NCBI GenBank assembly: GCA_051294375.1
Contig: CM119265.1
Coordinates: 964,089 to 1,028,088, forward strand
Direction: 5' to 3'
DNA: 64,000 nucleotides
Source: Paraspadella gotoi
Taxonomy: Eukaryota; Chaetognatha
Shown: in pieces, positions 32,411 through 44,424 of the stretch
Layout: the number at the start of each line of letters is the position of its first letter
How positions within the stretch are numbered: the first letter of the stretch is position 1
Translations under genes and position numbers: made by a program
Notes under the pieces: model-generated
Told to the model about the DNA's origin: nothing
What the model saw: the letters and a program-made list of their open reading frames with translations, nothing else
Databases searched by the model: none

Positions 32411-35400
32411 GGAAAAAAGGGGAGGGCGTTAACAATGTATAGATGTATATATTAGATACTGTAAGTTTTGAAATTGTTTACCAGCATACATTTATTTTAA
32501 GTTTATATTTAATATTAAATTATAATTTTTGATTTTTCATATTTTTGATGTTTTTCGTTCAAAATTTGATTTAAAAGTAAACTTTAGCCAGTTAAGTAAT
32601 TATTATTTGACAAGGTACAGTTATTTTTAGCTACTTTATAAGTTTGATAGTGAGAATTACCATGAAATACGAAAGGGATTTGTCAAAAAGAATTTTCAAA
32701 ATGTTTGTAGTCGGGCATTGCATAAAGCCATCAGGTCAGAGTCATGTTTATAATCGGGGGTGAATCTGGCCGACTAATTATCATTAATGCTGATCTTTAA
32801 TTTACGAGTTAGTTGGAAAGTTTTTAAAATATCTTGTGGTAATTATTGTAATTAAGGATTTGTTAAAATTCGGTGCCATGTTAACATAAAAAAAGTAAAT
32901 TGTAACAGAAAATAATAGAGTCGCTGGTTAACGTTGAGGTCACATGATCCGTTTGTCTTTTGTTTCGTTTGAATTGAAATCGATCCTCGCTCGATTCTCG
33001 AGAGGAAAAATATGAAATGAAAATAAATGGTAGATAATTTGAGAGATATGAAATAACTTTAAATAAAATCATCATAATTATTTTTTTAGTTTTTGTGATA
33101 ATAGAAGAAAAAAGAACGCGAGCAACATAATATGAAAAAGTGTTTAATATGCATTAAATCATTTAGGTGAAATATGAAAAATAAAATGATTCTAAAAAAC
33201 AATTCTTTATTTTTTATTTTTCCTTTTTTTTTCCTTTTCACTTTTAATCTTTTCATTTTTTTCCTTTTTAAATCGCAACAAAAGAGAAAAAAAAATCTTG
33301 TTTAGGTTTTTTTTTAATTCGCGTCTGAAAAACGGAAAATAGTTCGACTGTGGGAATTTCCCTGATTTGTCCTTTTTCAATTTATTCATTATTTTTTCTC
33401 TCTTTCTTTTATTTACGCTAAATCGATTTTTATGGTGTTAAATCACTTTATTCACAAGTAAAAATCTGAATATAATAGGGCTAATTTGATAAAGTTTAAG
33501 CTTTTAAATATATTCAATCTGTCAAGCTAAAAGTTTGTATTCTTATCATTATTCTTATATGTTTAAAAATCGCAGTTAAATGATTTAAATATTTTACGGC
33601 GAATAGTTTTAACCCTGTCGAAGTGTAGCGAGCGATCCCGTAAAATCCCACGAGTATTAAATGGCGATAGCGAGACGAAATCCGCATTTAGAGTAATCGC
33701 ATTTAACGTATTTGGTTGCAAACAAAATGTATTATCGAAGGGAAAGTAACAGAAAAGTCTGTTTTGTCAATGTTGTTTTTTTTTTTTTTTTGTTAAGTTT
33801 AATAAATTATTTATAATTTAAAAGGAAGATATTTAAAATCATGGTTGTCACTTTATTTCTTTTTTCTTCCTTTCTCCTTTCCTTTTTTTTCACTACCACG
33901 TCTCTCTCTCTACCCACTTTTCTCCTATCTTTTTTCCCTTTTTCTCCTATCTTTTTTCCCTTTTTCTCCTTTCTTTTTTCCCTTTTTCTCCTTTCTTTTT
34001 TCCCTTTTTCTCCTTTCTTTTTTCCCTTTTTCTCCTTTCTTTTTTCCCTTTTTCTCCTTTCTTTTTTCCCTTTTTCTCCTTTCTTTTTTCCCTTTTTCTC
34101 CTTTCTTTTTTCCCTTTTTCTCCTTTCTTTTTTCCCTTTTTCTCCTTTCTTTTTTCCCTTTTTCTCCTTTCTTTTTCCCCCCTCTTTCTTTCCTCCCCTC
34201 TCTACCCCCCCCCTTCACCTCCATACCTCATTGTTTCTCGGAGCAAAACAAAAAAATATCCGCGGTCGCGATCCAGTTTGACCGGAATTCATTTCGACAG
34301 AACTCGTAATCCTCGCCTGTCGTAACGATGATTCGTAAAGGATAAAAGCGTGAATGGTGTTACGACTGTTGGCGACGGAGTTGTCGTGTGGAGCCGTCCC
34401 GTCCTGTTTTTGGCGAATTAAAAGTCTTTATGGTTCACTTGGTTTCAGACGATGGCGGCGGCAGAAGACGTGGGGTTTAAAAAATATTGATATAAAATTA
34501 ATAATAATAAGAATATTTAATATGAGTAACGTTTCTTTTACATGAAACATAATTTTAAAACTATGGGGAACTCAAAACTTTTTAAGCGTTGTTCATAATT
34601 TATGATCATTATGACAATCATACTACGTCACCTCCACCTTCGTCTGAGAAATTTGCGATTGAACCCAGCGAGAGAAAGAAAGAGAGAGAGAGACTATGGA
34701 GTGAGAGAGAGAGACGAGCCAGACTCTCCTCTTCACGAAATTGCGGCCTTTAGTCACGGATCCGACGGCGATAAACAATAAACAGTAAAACTTCCAAAAT
34801 TTTGTCCCAAAAATAAACAACAAATTTTGACTCGTAAATTTTTTTATGTTTTTAAATTTTTTCCAAGTTTTGCAAAAAAAAAATTTAAAAAGAATAATAT
34901 TAATAACTCTTTAAATAATCATTTTTCATAATAACATAATGGTTAATGTTTTGGTTATCCCAATAGGTTTGTTATACAGAAACTATATAGTAAATCTATA
35001 CTTAGCTATTTTCTTTACTTTTATTTTCCCTTCTTTGCGTTTGAAGGCTAATTTATCCCCACAAGGTCGAGTCCAGGTCGCCATTCGATTTGCTCACCTT
35101 TTACTACTGCGATTTGACTCTCTCTAGTTTTCCTCTACTTCTTATTTAAAGTCTATTTTATAACAATGTCAGAATTTACCAAATTTGTTTCTAAATGACT
35201 TCAAAAAGGGATCTATGAAGGTTAATTTTTGTCATTGGAAAAAATTACCGTAAAATTCTATTTTATTTTTATCCTTCCCGTCCTCTTACCTCTCTTTTCT
35301 CTTACCTCTTACCTCTCTTTCCTCTCTCTCTTTCCTCCTACCTTCTGCGCCCTTTCTTTTCTTCTTATCTCTCCCCTCCCTCCCTCATCTCCTCTGCACT

Positions 35401-36460
35401 CTCTCTCCCTTCTCCCTCTCCCCTTTTCACCTGTCTCTCTCATTCTCATTTTTGAGTCAAACGACCACAAGTTTTCTCCAAACTCAATTTTTCTCTTTTT
35501 TTCTCAGTTCGAATCAGCAAAAAAAAGTCAAACGCGTAGTTTTTCATAGGTTCTAATTAAGTAACTATGGACCTTGAGAACTGTCGTTACGGGATATTCG
35601 ATCGTTTTTGTCGATAATAATGATGGGCCCGAGCTATTTTGAAAATACGTCGAAATGCCCCTGGGGTTGTTTTTTCGATTTAAAACTCTCACTGTAGTAA
35701 TATCATCAGTATTTAAATTAATTAAACTTTACGTATTCATGTTTGTTTTAAATTGAGTTGGAAATTAACCCCGATTGGCTCACAAAACAAACAGAAATCA
35801 CCTCGTGAACCGAATAAACTTATCAGTAATTTTTTTTTTCCTTTTTCGTCATAACAAACTTATTCACTTTACGGTTCATCGTGACTTTTTAGTCCTTGCG
35901 CGTGTTCTTTGTTTTGCATGCGAAATTTACACGTGCTAATTTTATTTGCACGTCATTGATCATGCTTTTTCGAGCTTTTTCGGATTTTAGCTACACTTGG
36001 TTTGTTATTTCGTTTCATTTCTTTCACAATTTATATTAAATTTTATTCAATATTCCAATCCCATAGCGCCAAATTCCGCTCATTCAAAAACCCTCCCCTT
36101 AAATACTAAGCCTTTCTTTCAAAATGTTTTGCTTCTTGTAAAAATTTTGACGACCGACGAAAGGATTATCCATTGTTGTGACCGGAAAATCTCCGTGTCG
36201 CCCAATATTGTAGTTTTCATTGTAACTTCATCCGATTGGATATTCCCTCTTTTGTCTTGCAAATTTTTTTTCCCACCAATGAAATTTGCATAAACCCATT
36301 ATTCACAATTCCATGTTTTTTATCGTTTGGTTGGTTATTAGCTTATGGCTATTCCTTACAGACTCTGGAAGACTTTTCATTATGATATATATATATATAT
36401 ATGTGTGTGTGTTTTAGTTATTATTAATAAAATAGGATAACTTTCTTTGAATTTTTCCAG
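32411..36460. other. Intergenic region between transporter and caspase-like gene
   Basis: About 4 kb, AT-rich. The only clear structure is the 22-bp pyrimidine minisatellite at 33930-34180, pyrimidine-rich tracts at 35280-35450 and a (TA)n(TG)n tract at 36386-36412. Short open frames at 34354-34545 and on the minus strand at 34623-34823 have no recognisable content. Confidence 0.55.
33930..34180 (+). repeat. 22-bp homopyrimidine minisatellite
   Basis: About 11 near-perfect copies of CTTTCTTTTTTCCCTTTTTC plus TC. One strand is entirely pyrimidine over about 250 bp. All frames are open because there are no purines to form stops. Confidence 0.95.
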
Positions 36461-36490
36461 GAGGTTGAGTATATCGTCCCGGCGTCGACG

Positions 36491-39400
36491 ATGTCGCATT
36501 CTCAATTCGACCAATCGCGAGGCTCCAATCGTCGCCCCGTTGTCGAAATCGACGTCAGCGACGAATCAACGTCGAGCAACGAGACCGTCGACCGTATCCT
36601 CCAATCAGAAACCCAGTTTCTGCATCGCGACATCGTGAAGAAATTCGACGGCCAATCGGACGCCCGCAATAGAGACACGCACCATGAGGAAAAACGTTAC
36701 AAAACTTCTGACCAATCATCGTCCTCGACGAAACTTTGTTCGCGCCGTTTCGACCAATCGTCGAGCGGTATGGAACATTATTCGCGTCAAAGCGAACGTT
36801 TTAATGATTATGCGGAACCCGTAATCTACAATCGCCATCAATTGACAAACAGAGAAAATGAAAGAAGTCGTAACCATTCATCGAATTCCATGGAGAATCA
36901 ACGCATTTCGCAGAATCGCTACCATTCAGCGATTTCTCCAGATCACCAACAATCAGCAACTGAACTTCGCCCGCGCAGTCGCCATCCATCAGCAAACTCC
37001 CTCGAATTCGGTCCCAGAAGCCGCAAACCCTCTTCGACCTCCAACGAACTTTATTCCCGCGGTTGTAATCAATCCACGAGTATTTCCGACCTTCAAACGA
37101 GTCGCAACAGTTCGTCAATGTCCGCGGAATTCTCTCGAAGTCGAAATCCATCCGCCACTTCCTCCAAACTTTCTAGAGAGACTCGATTGGAGTCTTCGGA
37201 CTCTCGTTCGCCTAACCAAGATCACGTGATCCAACCGGATCGTCACGCGGTCATTCCAAAGTCACATTCACGAGTGATGCCGTCACAACCTCAAGCTTCT
37301 TCTCGCAGACGATCGAGGAACTTGGACGACGAGTCACGACCTTCGAGTCGCCGCCAATCCGCCCTCATTCCTGAGCCATGTCATTCAAACTGCCGTCAAT
37401 CGGCGCCGTCTCCCGAACCATGTCGAAGGTCATGGCATTCTCCTCAACCATGTCCATCAATCCCAGATCAATCTCCCGATCCTTCTCCAGCAAACGGCCC
37501 ACAACATCCCGATCCTTCTCCATCAACGAGTTTACAATCGGCTCCTTCTCCCGAGCCGCGTCCCCCAAGCTGCTCGTCCGCGCGCTCTTCCAGGGAGCTC
37601 GTCTCCGCTTCCGAGATGCGAGAGTTGCTGCTGGAGAATCTGCCCGAGTCTGCCGTCGAAGCCATCATGGCGCGGGCGGCGAGGTTGGGGGCGGAGTGGG
37701 CGAGAAGAGGGGAGGAAGAGGAGTGGAGGGAGGAGGAAGAGGATGAGGAGGAGCGGTTGCCGGACATCGTGCCTTTCGATGGGTCGGCGGGGATGAAGCA
37801 GGACAAGGCACGAATGGACAAAGTGAGAGAGGACAAAGGAAAGGACAAGAATGGAAACGATCACATTGGAAACGAGACAAATAACCTGCCAAATGATTTT
37901 CAAGAGGAAAATAAGAAGAGTAAGAAAAATAAACAAAATGACATCGATCGAGAGAAGAAAAGTAGGATCGATGATGATGAGCGGCGCTGCGAGACGAGAA
38001 GATCGAAAAAATCAACAAAAGGTCAATGGAAAAGGAAAAGTTATTCCGACAACGAAGTCGATAAAAGAAGATTAGAAGAAGATGAGAAAAATGAAAAATA
38101 CGATAAATATTACGATCAAAATGCGGAGGTTTATGAAACGCGAGAGCGGATCCACGATAACTATGACTACTACGATAAAAACTGTGAGAGGGAAAGCGAT
38201 CAAAATCTTAACCGTTGCGGGAATATCGAAGTTCTTGTGAAAAAGGATAAAGATAAGCGGAGAGAGAAAGTCTCGCGATACGAAGAGGAACGGAACGAGA
38301 AAGACGACGACGACGACGACAGAATTAAACCGGAAACGAATGAAAAAGAGGAGGAGGAGGAGGAAGAAGAGGAAGAGGAGGGGTTAGAGGGCATGGAGTT
38401 GGTGCCCTTTCGTCGTCGGGTGGAGGACGACGACGACGACGACGAACCCGTCGTCGGGGCCGCCATCATGACCAAAGTAAATTAAAGTTCGTTTTGCGAT
38501 TGGTGACCAGAATTTTATTTCATCAAATTAGCAAAAATAATAAGATTTCGATGTGTAATTTTTGAAAAAAAAAATGATTAAAAATCTAATAATTGTCTTA
38601 ATTAAATAAATGAAGCATATTATATTATATATATATATTATATATTTTCGAATAAAATATATATTCCAGAAGACAACAATGTCCCCATCCCAAACATTGA
38701 TAAATAATGTTATATTTAAATATTTAACACAAAAATATTATAACAAATAAATAAGATCATGAATAAAAAATAAAAAATTAAGATAGTAAAACAAGTAATT
38801 TTACAATTTTCTTAAATCTTTTTATAATTATGTAATAAATATCTAATAATAGATAATTTATTTTTCTACCACCAGGTGATCCAATTATCGGGCGTCGGTG
38901 ACGACGGAATGAGAAACAATTTGGCGACAATAACAACAACAACAATTCGATCCGACTCCAATTCGAAAGAATCGACTCCATTCGGGAAAGGAGCATCGCC
39001 TGTCAGGAAAGGAGCTTCGCCTGTTAGGAAAAGTGAGTCGCCTGTCAAAAGCTCTTCCGAAATTAGAAATTCCCCACCGAAAAAGGAATTGTCGCCTGAT
39101 GAGAAAATAGCATCGCCTGATAAAAGAGCATCGCCTGATAAAAGAACAGCACGAGAAGAAAAGTCATCTGAAAACTCTGAAGATGATTCATCTGTAAAAC
39201 TACAAGCTTCTCAGATGAAATCATTTTCCGACGAAATATCTACAGGCAGCCAAGCATCGAGTAAAGATTCCTCGCCCGCTCAGCGATCGCCCGTCGTCGC
39301 TGCGAGCAAAGATTGCTCTTTTGTTCAAGATGCGATCAAAGCCTCGACTCCAGTCAGTTATGCGAGCAAAGATTCTTCGCCCGCGTCTCGTGCGAACAGA

Positions 39401-42400
39401 GGACAGAGTTGGGATTCGGAAGAATCTTTTCCTTCGTGGAAAGGATCGTCCGCGTCGCCCAAAGAGACGTCGTCTTCGCCGTCGTCGTCGAAGGCTTCGA
39501 CCAAAGGATCAATTCCGTCGTCAACGGCCTCTGAAAGGTCTTCGTCTAGATCCGTACCTGATAAAGCATTTTCTGCACTGGATAAAGCATCTTTTAAACC
39601 AGATAAAGCATTTCCTGCCGATAAAAGAGTTGTGGCTTTTAACAGAGCAGTCACTTCACCTGATAAAGTGATTACTACATCTGATAAGGAAGTTCCTGAA
39701 CGCCAAAATGCAATTGATTCATCTCAAGTTGCTGTTGATTCTACGGCTGCAGATAAAAATATATTTGACTTATCTGAGATGGGAATTCCTGCAATATCTA
39801 CAAACTCTGCACATTGTAATGATATTTCTCTGACAAAGAAAACGTTTGTTGAAATCGAAAAAACGGCTAATGATATGACGGAGGTATTTTCAGAAGCTTC
39901 AAAGGAAATAACGAAATTGCAGGAAGAATCTCTGTTATCGGAAAGGCTAACACCGATTTTGCAACAATCTGAAAAGGAATCGAGCATTGAAAACAATTCA
40001 AATCCAAAAGTTCTTACCTCTAGCAAAGAATCTTCTATAAGTTCGGAAAAGGAATTGATTTGTGACAAATCTCCAAGCAGAGGATCTTTGAAATTAAGCC
40101 ACAATGAATCGTTAGCATCCAGTCAAAGATCCGCAGCAAACGATGAAAAATCAACAGCATTTTACAGCAAATGCGATGCTAATGATGAAAAATATCCACC
40201 ATCGAGTAGCAAATCCGCAGTAACTGGTGATAGATCAACTGTATTTAGCAAAAATTCCACAGCAACTCACGAAGGATCTACTGTATCTAGCAGCCAATCT
40301 GTGGCAACTCATGAAGGATCAACTGTATCTAGCAGCCAATCTGTGGCAACTAATGACGGATCAACTGTATCTAGCAACAAATATGTAGCAACTCGCGAAG
40401 GATCTACAGTATCGAGTTGCAGCGAACTTACGGCATGCAGCGAGGATTCTCTCATCTCCAGTAAGTCTTCATCTCTGCTGAAAGAAGAATTGACGAAGAC
40501 GAAGAATACGACGATGGCGACGATGACGGGAACGACGATGACGGCGACGTCCAAAACCAAGTCACTTCCTTTGATGGGAAAGTCCAGTTTAGCTCTGATG
40601 TTTAACATGTGGAGAAAGAGCGGGGACGGGAGAGAGATGGAGTCATTAGGAAAAAGGGAGATGGAGAGGGATGGAAAGAGGAAGAAGGCGGCAGCGGAGA
40701 ATGAAAAGGAAGCAATTAAAGAAAAGTCCGCAACGCTGCCTGTCACCAAAAAAAGATCTGCTACGATTGCTACACCGAAAGAGAAGTCTGCTACACCGAG
40801 AGACAAGCATGCTACAAAAGAAAAGTCGGCAACTCTGGCTGCGGTCAGACAAAAGTCTGCAACGCTTCCTGCAACGAAATCGAAGGCACAAACGATCGAT
40901 CGATCTGTGGAAGATTCTGACCAAGGTTCTGAATCTGATTCGATCACAACGGAAGATTTTGAAGAAGAAAACTCGGAGACGAAAAAGAAAATCGAAAAAT
41001 ATTTGAAGAAGAAAGAAAAGATGCGTCGTCAGTCAGTCCGAAGTTGCGTCTCCGAATCGGGATTCAAATTTGGCGCCAAAAATAAGATGGAAGAAAACAA
41101 AAGATTTTCCATCTCTGGACTTTTTAATCGTTTGGTCAAATCGTTCAGTAAGGGCGACGTCGGTGGAGAAAGGTGAGGATTTTGTTGGAGCTTTAAGTAT
41201 AAAGACCCTTAGTTTAGTATCCATTGCTTCATAGTTTAATTAAAATAAGTTCTGATCGTTGCGCGCGTATTTATTCTTATTACTTTGTTGATTCGGTCAT
41301 GGTTAAATGAAAATTATAATCTTTTAAATAATTAGTCACCTTAAGATTTTTGTTTACTATTAGTTGAGTTCATATTCGTAATATAAGGTAAATAAAATGC
41401 ATATTTACTCTTCTCCTTTTTCATCCTTTTCCCCCACCCAAAACAGCCCTCTACTCCGCCCCCCAACTCCAGATCCCACGTGCACCGACGCTTGCTGCAA
41501 CAGCTACCCCATGCGGCACGTTCCCCGCGGCTCCGCTGCTGAGTCGGACGGAGCGAAGCCGCTGCGCCGCGGTCGCTTCCTCATCATCAACATCGCCAGC
41601 GCCGCTGGCCGGGCGCTGCGGGAAGGCGCGAGGAAAGACGAGGAGATGATGGTGGAGGCTTGGGGGCAGATGAGGTTCCAGGTGAGGCTTGGGGGCAGAT
41701 GGGATTCCAGGTGAGGCTTGGGGAAGATGGGGTTCCAGGTGAGGCTGGGGAAGATGGGGTTCCAGATGAGGCTGTGGTAAGATGGGGTTCCAGGTGAGGC
41801 TTGGGGGAAGATGGGGTTCCAGGTGAGGCTGGGGGAAGATGGGGTTCCAGATGAGACTGTGGTAAGATGGGGTCCAGGTGAGGCTGGGGAAGATGGGGTT
41901 CCAGTGAGGCTTGGGGGAAGATGGGGTTCCAGGTGAGGCTTGGAGGAAGATGGGGAAAGATTTGGTCACTAGATTTGCTGAGCTTTATATGTATACTATA
42001 CTATACATTGTATAGTTTAGGCGTTTTGGCTGCTGTCAGTGCGAGCGTTAGTTTATCAAATGTTAAATACAGACCCAACCCTTACACGAACTTACTTTTA
42101 TTCCAATCTCAGAGGTCCGCTAACTTATCTATTTATCTTACCCCAGGTCCGCCTCGGTCTCAGCCCCTCCACCCTCTCACGCGACCTCACTTCCCGCGAA
42201 ATCCTCCAAGTGTTGGAGGCGACGGCGACGAAGATCGATGAGGACGACGACGCCTTCGGTTTGATGGTCATGAGTCACGCCTCCGACCACGAGTGCGTTT
42301 TGGGTCAGTATCCGTCCAAGCGGTGGTCTTTGGTCGCATTCTTTAGATCTGTGTTTAATTTTTTTTTCTTTTTAACTCCCTGTAGTTTAGCTTTATTTTT

Positions 42401-43482
42401 CTATAAGAAGCTTAATATTTATAAATTAATGAAATTTTAAAATCATTAATGAATATAATGCTTAAATTTAAATTTTGTTTTGCATTAATTTTAATTCTCA
42501 GGTTCGGACGGTCTCCCAGTTTCCGCTGCTCAAATCGTAGCTTACTTTTCGGCCGAGAGATGTCCTCCACTTAGAGGGAAGCCAAAGATGTTTTTCTTTC
42601 AGGTGAACGAGAAAAAAAATTTAAATGAGCTAAAATTACTTGAATATTCATATTTAACTCTTATTGTTGCATGTTAAAGTTTAACAAAACCAAACTCATA
42701 ACCTCGTCCTTCTTTCCCATTCAGTTAAGCCGCTCCAAAAAGATCATGACGGACCTCCTTCCCTCCCACTCTTCCCCTTCCTCCTCCTCTTCCTCCTCAT
42801 CCGCCACCGCCTCCCGACGTCTTCCTCTTTGCGACGATTCCGTCTTCGTGCAAGCCTTCGTCGACGGCACGCCCCCTTTGAAGTTCGAGGAGACGGGGAG
42901 TTGGTTCGCGCGCGCTCTCGCGGAGACGCTGGACGAGTACGGCGGGAAGGCGGATCTGTTGACCGTGTTGACGAGGGTCAATGGGAAGATTCAGGTGATT
43001 TGGATTTGGGCAATTGGGCATACGTTTTGGGGATAATAAATAATGAATTAGTTCTGTGGTATGATCGGCGGAATTTGTGTGAATTCATGAATGAATTTTT
43101 TAGTGAGATGTAATCTGAATAGTGTTAAACTTAAACTTTAAGTGAAACTATACTCATTTTTAATCAAAACTTATTCACTCTTTCTTCTTGGCCACCCCCC
43201 TTATCCCCACGAAAAACACAGTCCAAAGATCGTCCCCTCCTCCCCGTCCACAAGGAATGGACCCCCGTCTCTCGCTCCTCTTCCTCTTCCTCCTCCCTTC
43301 GCCTCCCCATCGTCGTTTCCCACTTGACGAAAGACTTGTACCTTGACGCGACGGCCATCGCCCCCTGCCGTCTCTCGCAGGCGACGCCGCCGCCAAATCA
43401 GGACATAGTCGACGCGCTGCTTGAGAGTCCGACGAGGAGGAGGAAGGGGCTCAAGCTCTACAGCTTTGATGGAGACTTTTGA
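36491..43482 (+). CDS. Giant Ser-rich protein with a C-terminal, probably inactive, caspase domain
   Basis: Exons: 36491-38476 (possibly opening at the splice acceptor before 36461), 38876-41172, 41447-41681, 42147-42303, 42502-42602, 42725-42994 and 43222-43482 (TGA). All phases agree; 1768 residues from the first ATG. Residues 1-1427 are disordered: SR-like repeats, SPEP repeats, an acidic run near 630, ASPDKR and ASPVRK repeats, and a 17-residue repeat (GSTVSSSQSVATHE type, four copies, around 40260-40420). From about 1440 it is a caspase: RGRFLIINI, REGARKDEE, the His motif MSHASDHE (H1550), CPPLRGKPKMFFFQ, GSWFARALAETL, LLTVLTRVNGKIQ and LPIVVSHLTKDLYL. The active-site QACRG is QLSRS (1592-1596), so Cys is Ser1594, and the substrate-pocket Arg of SWR is Lys1645. 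It is likely a pseudoenzyme or scaffold in cell death or other signalling (inference). No CARD or DED was recognised. Confidence 0.88.
38477..38875 (+). other. AT-rich intron between the two giant exons of the caspase-like gene
   Basis: Donor ACCAAA|GTAAAT and acceptor TTTCTACCACCAG|GTG join ...MTK to VIQLSG in phase. The intron is almost pure A/T, which sharply marks the exon ends. The first exon would otherwise read three more residues to an in-intron TAA. Confidence 0.85.
41652..41950 (+). repeat. 28-30-bp minisatellite that reiterates an exon end and its 5' splice site
   Basis: The unit GAGGCTTGGGGGMAGATGGG plus GTTCCAGGT recurs about ten times. The first unit is the last 29 bases of the caspase exon ending at 41681; the others fill the first 270 bp of the intron. 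Most copies keep TTCCAG|GTGAGG, a consensus donor. Confidence 0.92.
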
Positions 43483-44424
43483 GAGAGAGAGATGGAGAAA
43501 AGCTGGAGAAGTTGATGGTGTCTGAGTTTGAGAGTCCCGACTCAAAGGGAACTCTATACAAGATGTAGTTTTAAGGGGCTGGCTATGTGAAATTTTTGTG
43601 CATATGCCTCATACAACCAATATAAAAATTATCCATTCATTCAATAAATAAGCTATTTTGCCCCTGACTTAGCACAGGCTATCACATTCACGCTCGTTTT
43701 CGTTCGCTATTGATTGATATAGATCAGAACTACATCAGTGGCGAGTTTGATATAGAAGCCGCAGCGAATTTATTTTTTTAGATTTTACCAATTTTTTTAC
43801 TGTTTGGACGTGTTGTTAATCCAAGTCTAATTTATACTTTGGCGGTTTTTTGCCCCCAAAATCGGTTTGTTTTTTTAGTTTTACTACGATTGGTTTGGTT
43901 TTTGTAGAATAGTATTTTATGGATCAGTATTTTTTATAAACCCAGTTGAACCCTCATACATACTTTTTTATTGGCCCCATTCCCGAAAAATCTGTTTTAA
44001 GTCTTTATTTTGTAACAGGAAAGACAGAATTATACTTTTCAGTTTTTTGTAAAAAAAAAATATATAAATAAATAGCTTTGTTGGTTATCCGGCGGCGTGA
44101 TTATTTAATATTTATTGGTTTTTTACCCGATTTGTTATTTATTTTCCGTTTTTCATGATGTGTTTCGTTGTTGTTTTCTCAGGAAAAAAAATAATTGAAG
44201 AAAAAACTTTTCAGAAGAAACTGGAAACTGGAGGTTTTGTCAAGAAGTAAAACCGCGCGGCTGCCTTATTAGTCTCTCCCCTCCGATTTCAAACTGCAAA
44301 CTGACTTGGGAATCCTGATGGGCCATAGACATCCGCGAGCAGTTCTAAACTCTACTCTTTGATCATTGAAGCCTTTTCCTTTCTTCCTTCTTTTCTTCTC
44401 TCCCTCCCCCCTCTACCGGTCACC
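43483..44424. other. Intergenic region between caspase-like and HMG-box genes
   Basis: About 940 bp: a repeat B copy at 43600-43682, then AT-rich sequence and a pyrimidine-rich leader (CTCTCCCTCCCCCCTCTACC) just before the HMG-gene ATG, which probably holds its 5' UTR and promoter. No other gene seen. Confidence 0.55.

Noticed and set aside
33841-34309. Two 146-154-codon open frames (Phe/Ser/Leu-rich)
   Set aside because: Entirely produced by the 22-bp homopyrimidine minisatellite; every frame of it is open.
40309-40947. 212-codon open frame on the minus strand
   Set aside because: Shadow of the Ser-rich second exon of the caspase-like gene; Ser/Lys-rich sense codons leave antisense stops rare.
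41451-41969. 172-codon minus-strand frame with an EPHLPQPH-type repeat
   Set aside because: Antisense of the splice-donor minisatellite and of a caspase exon.
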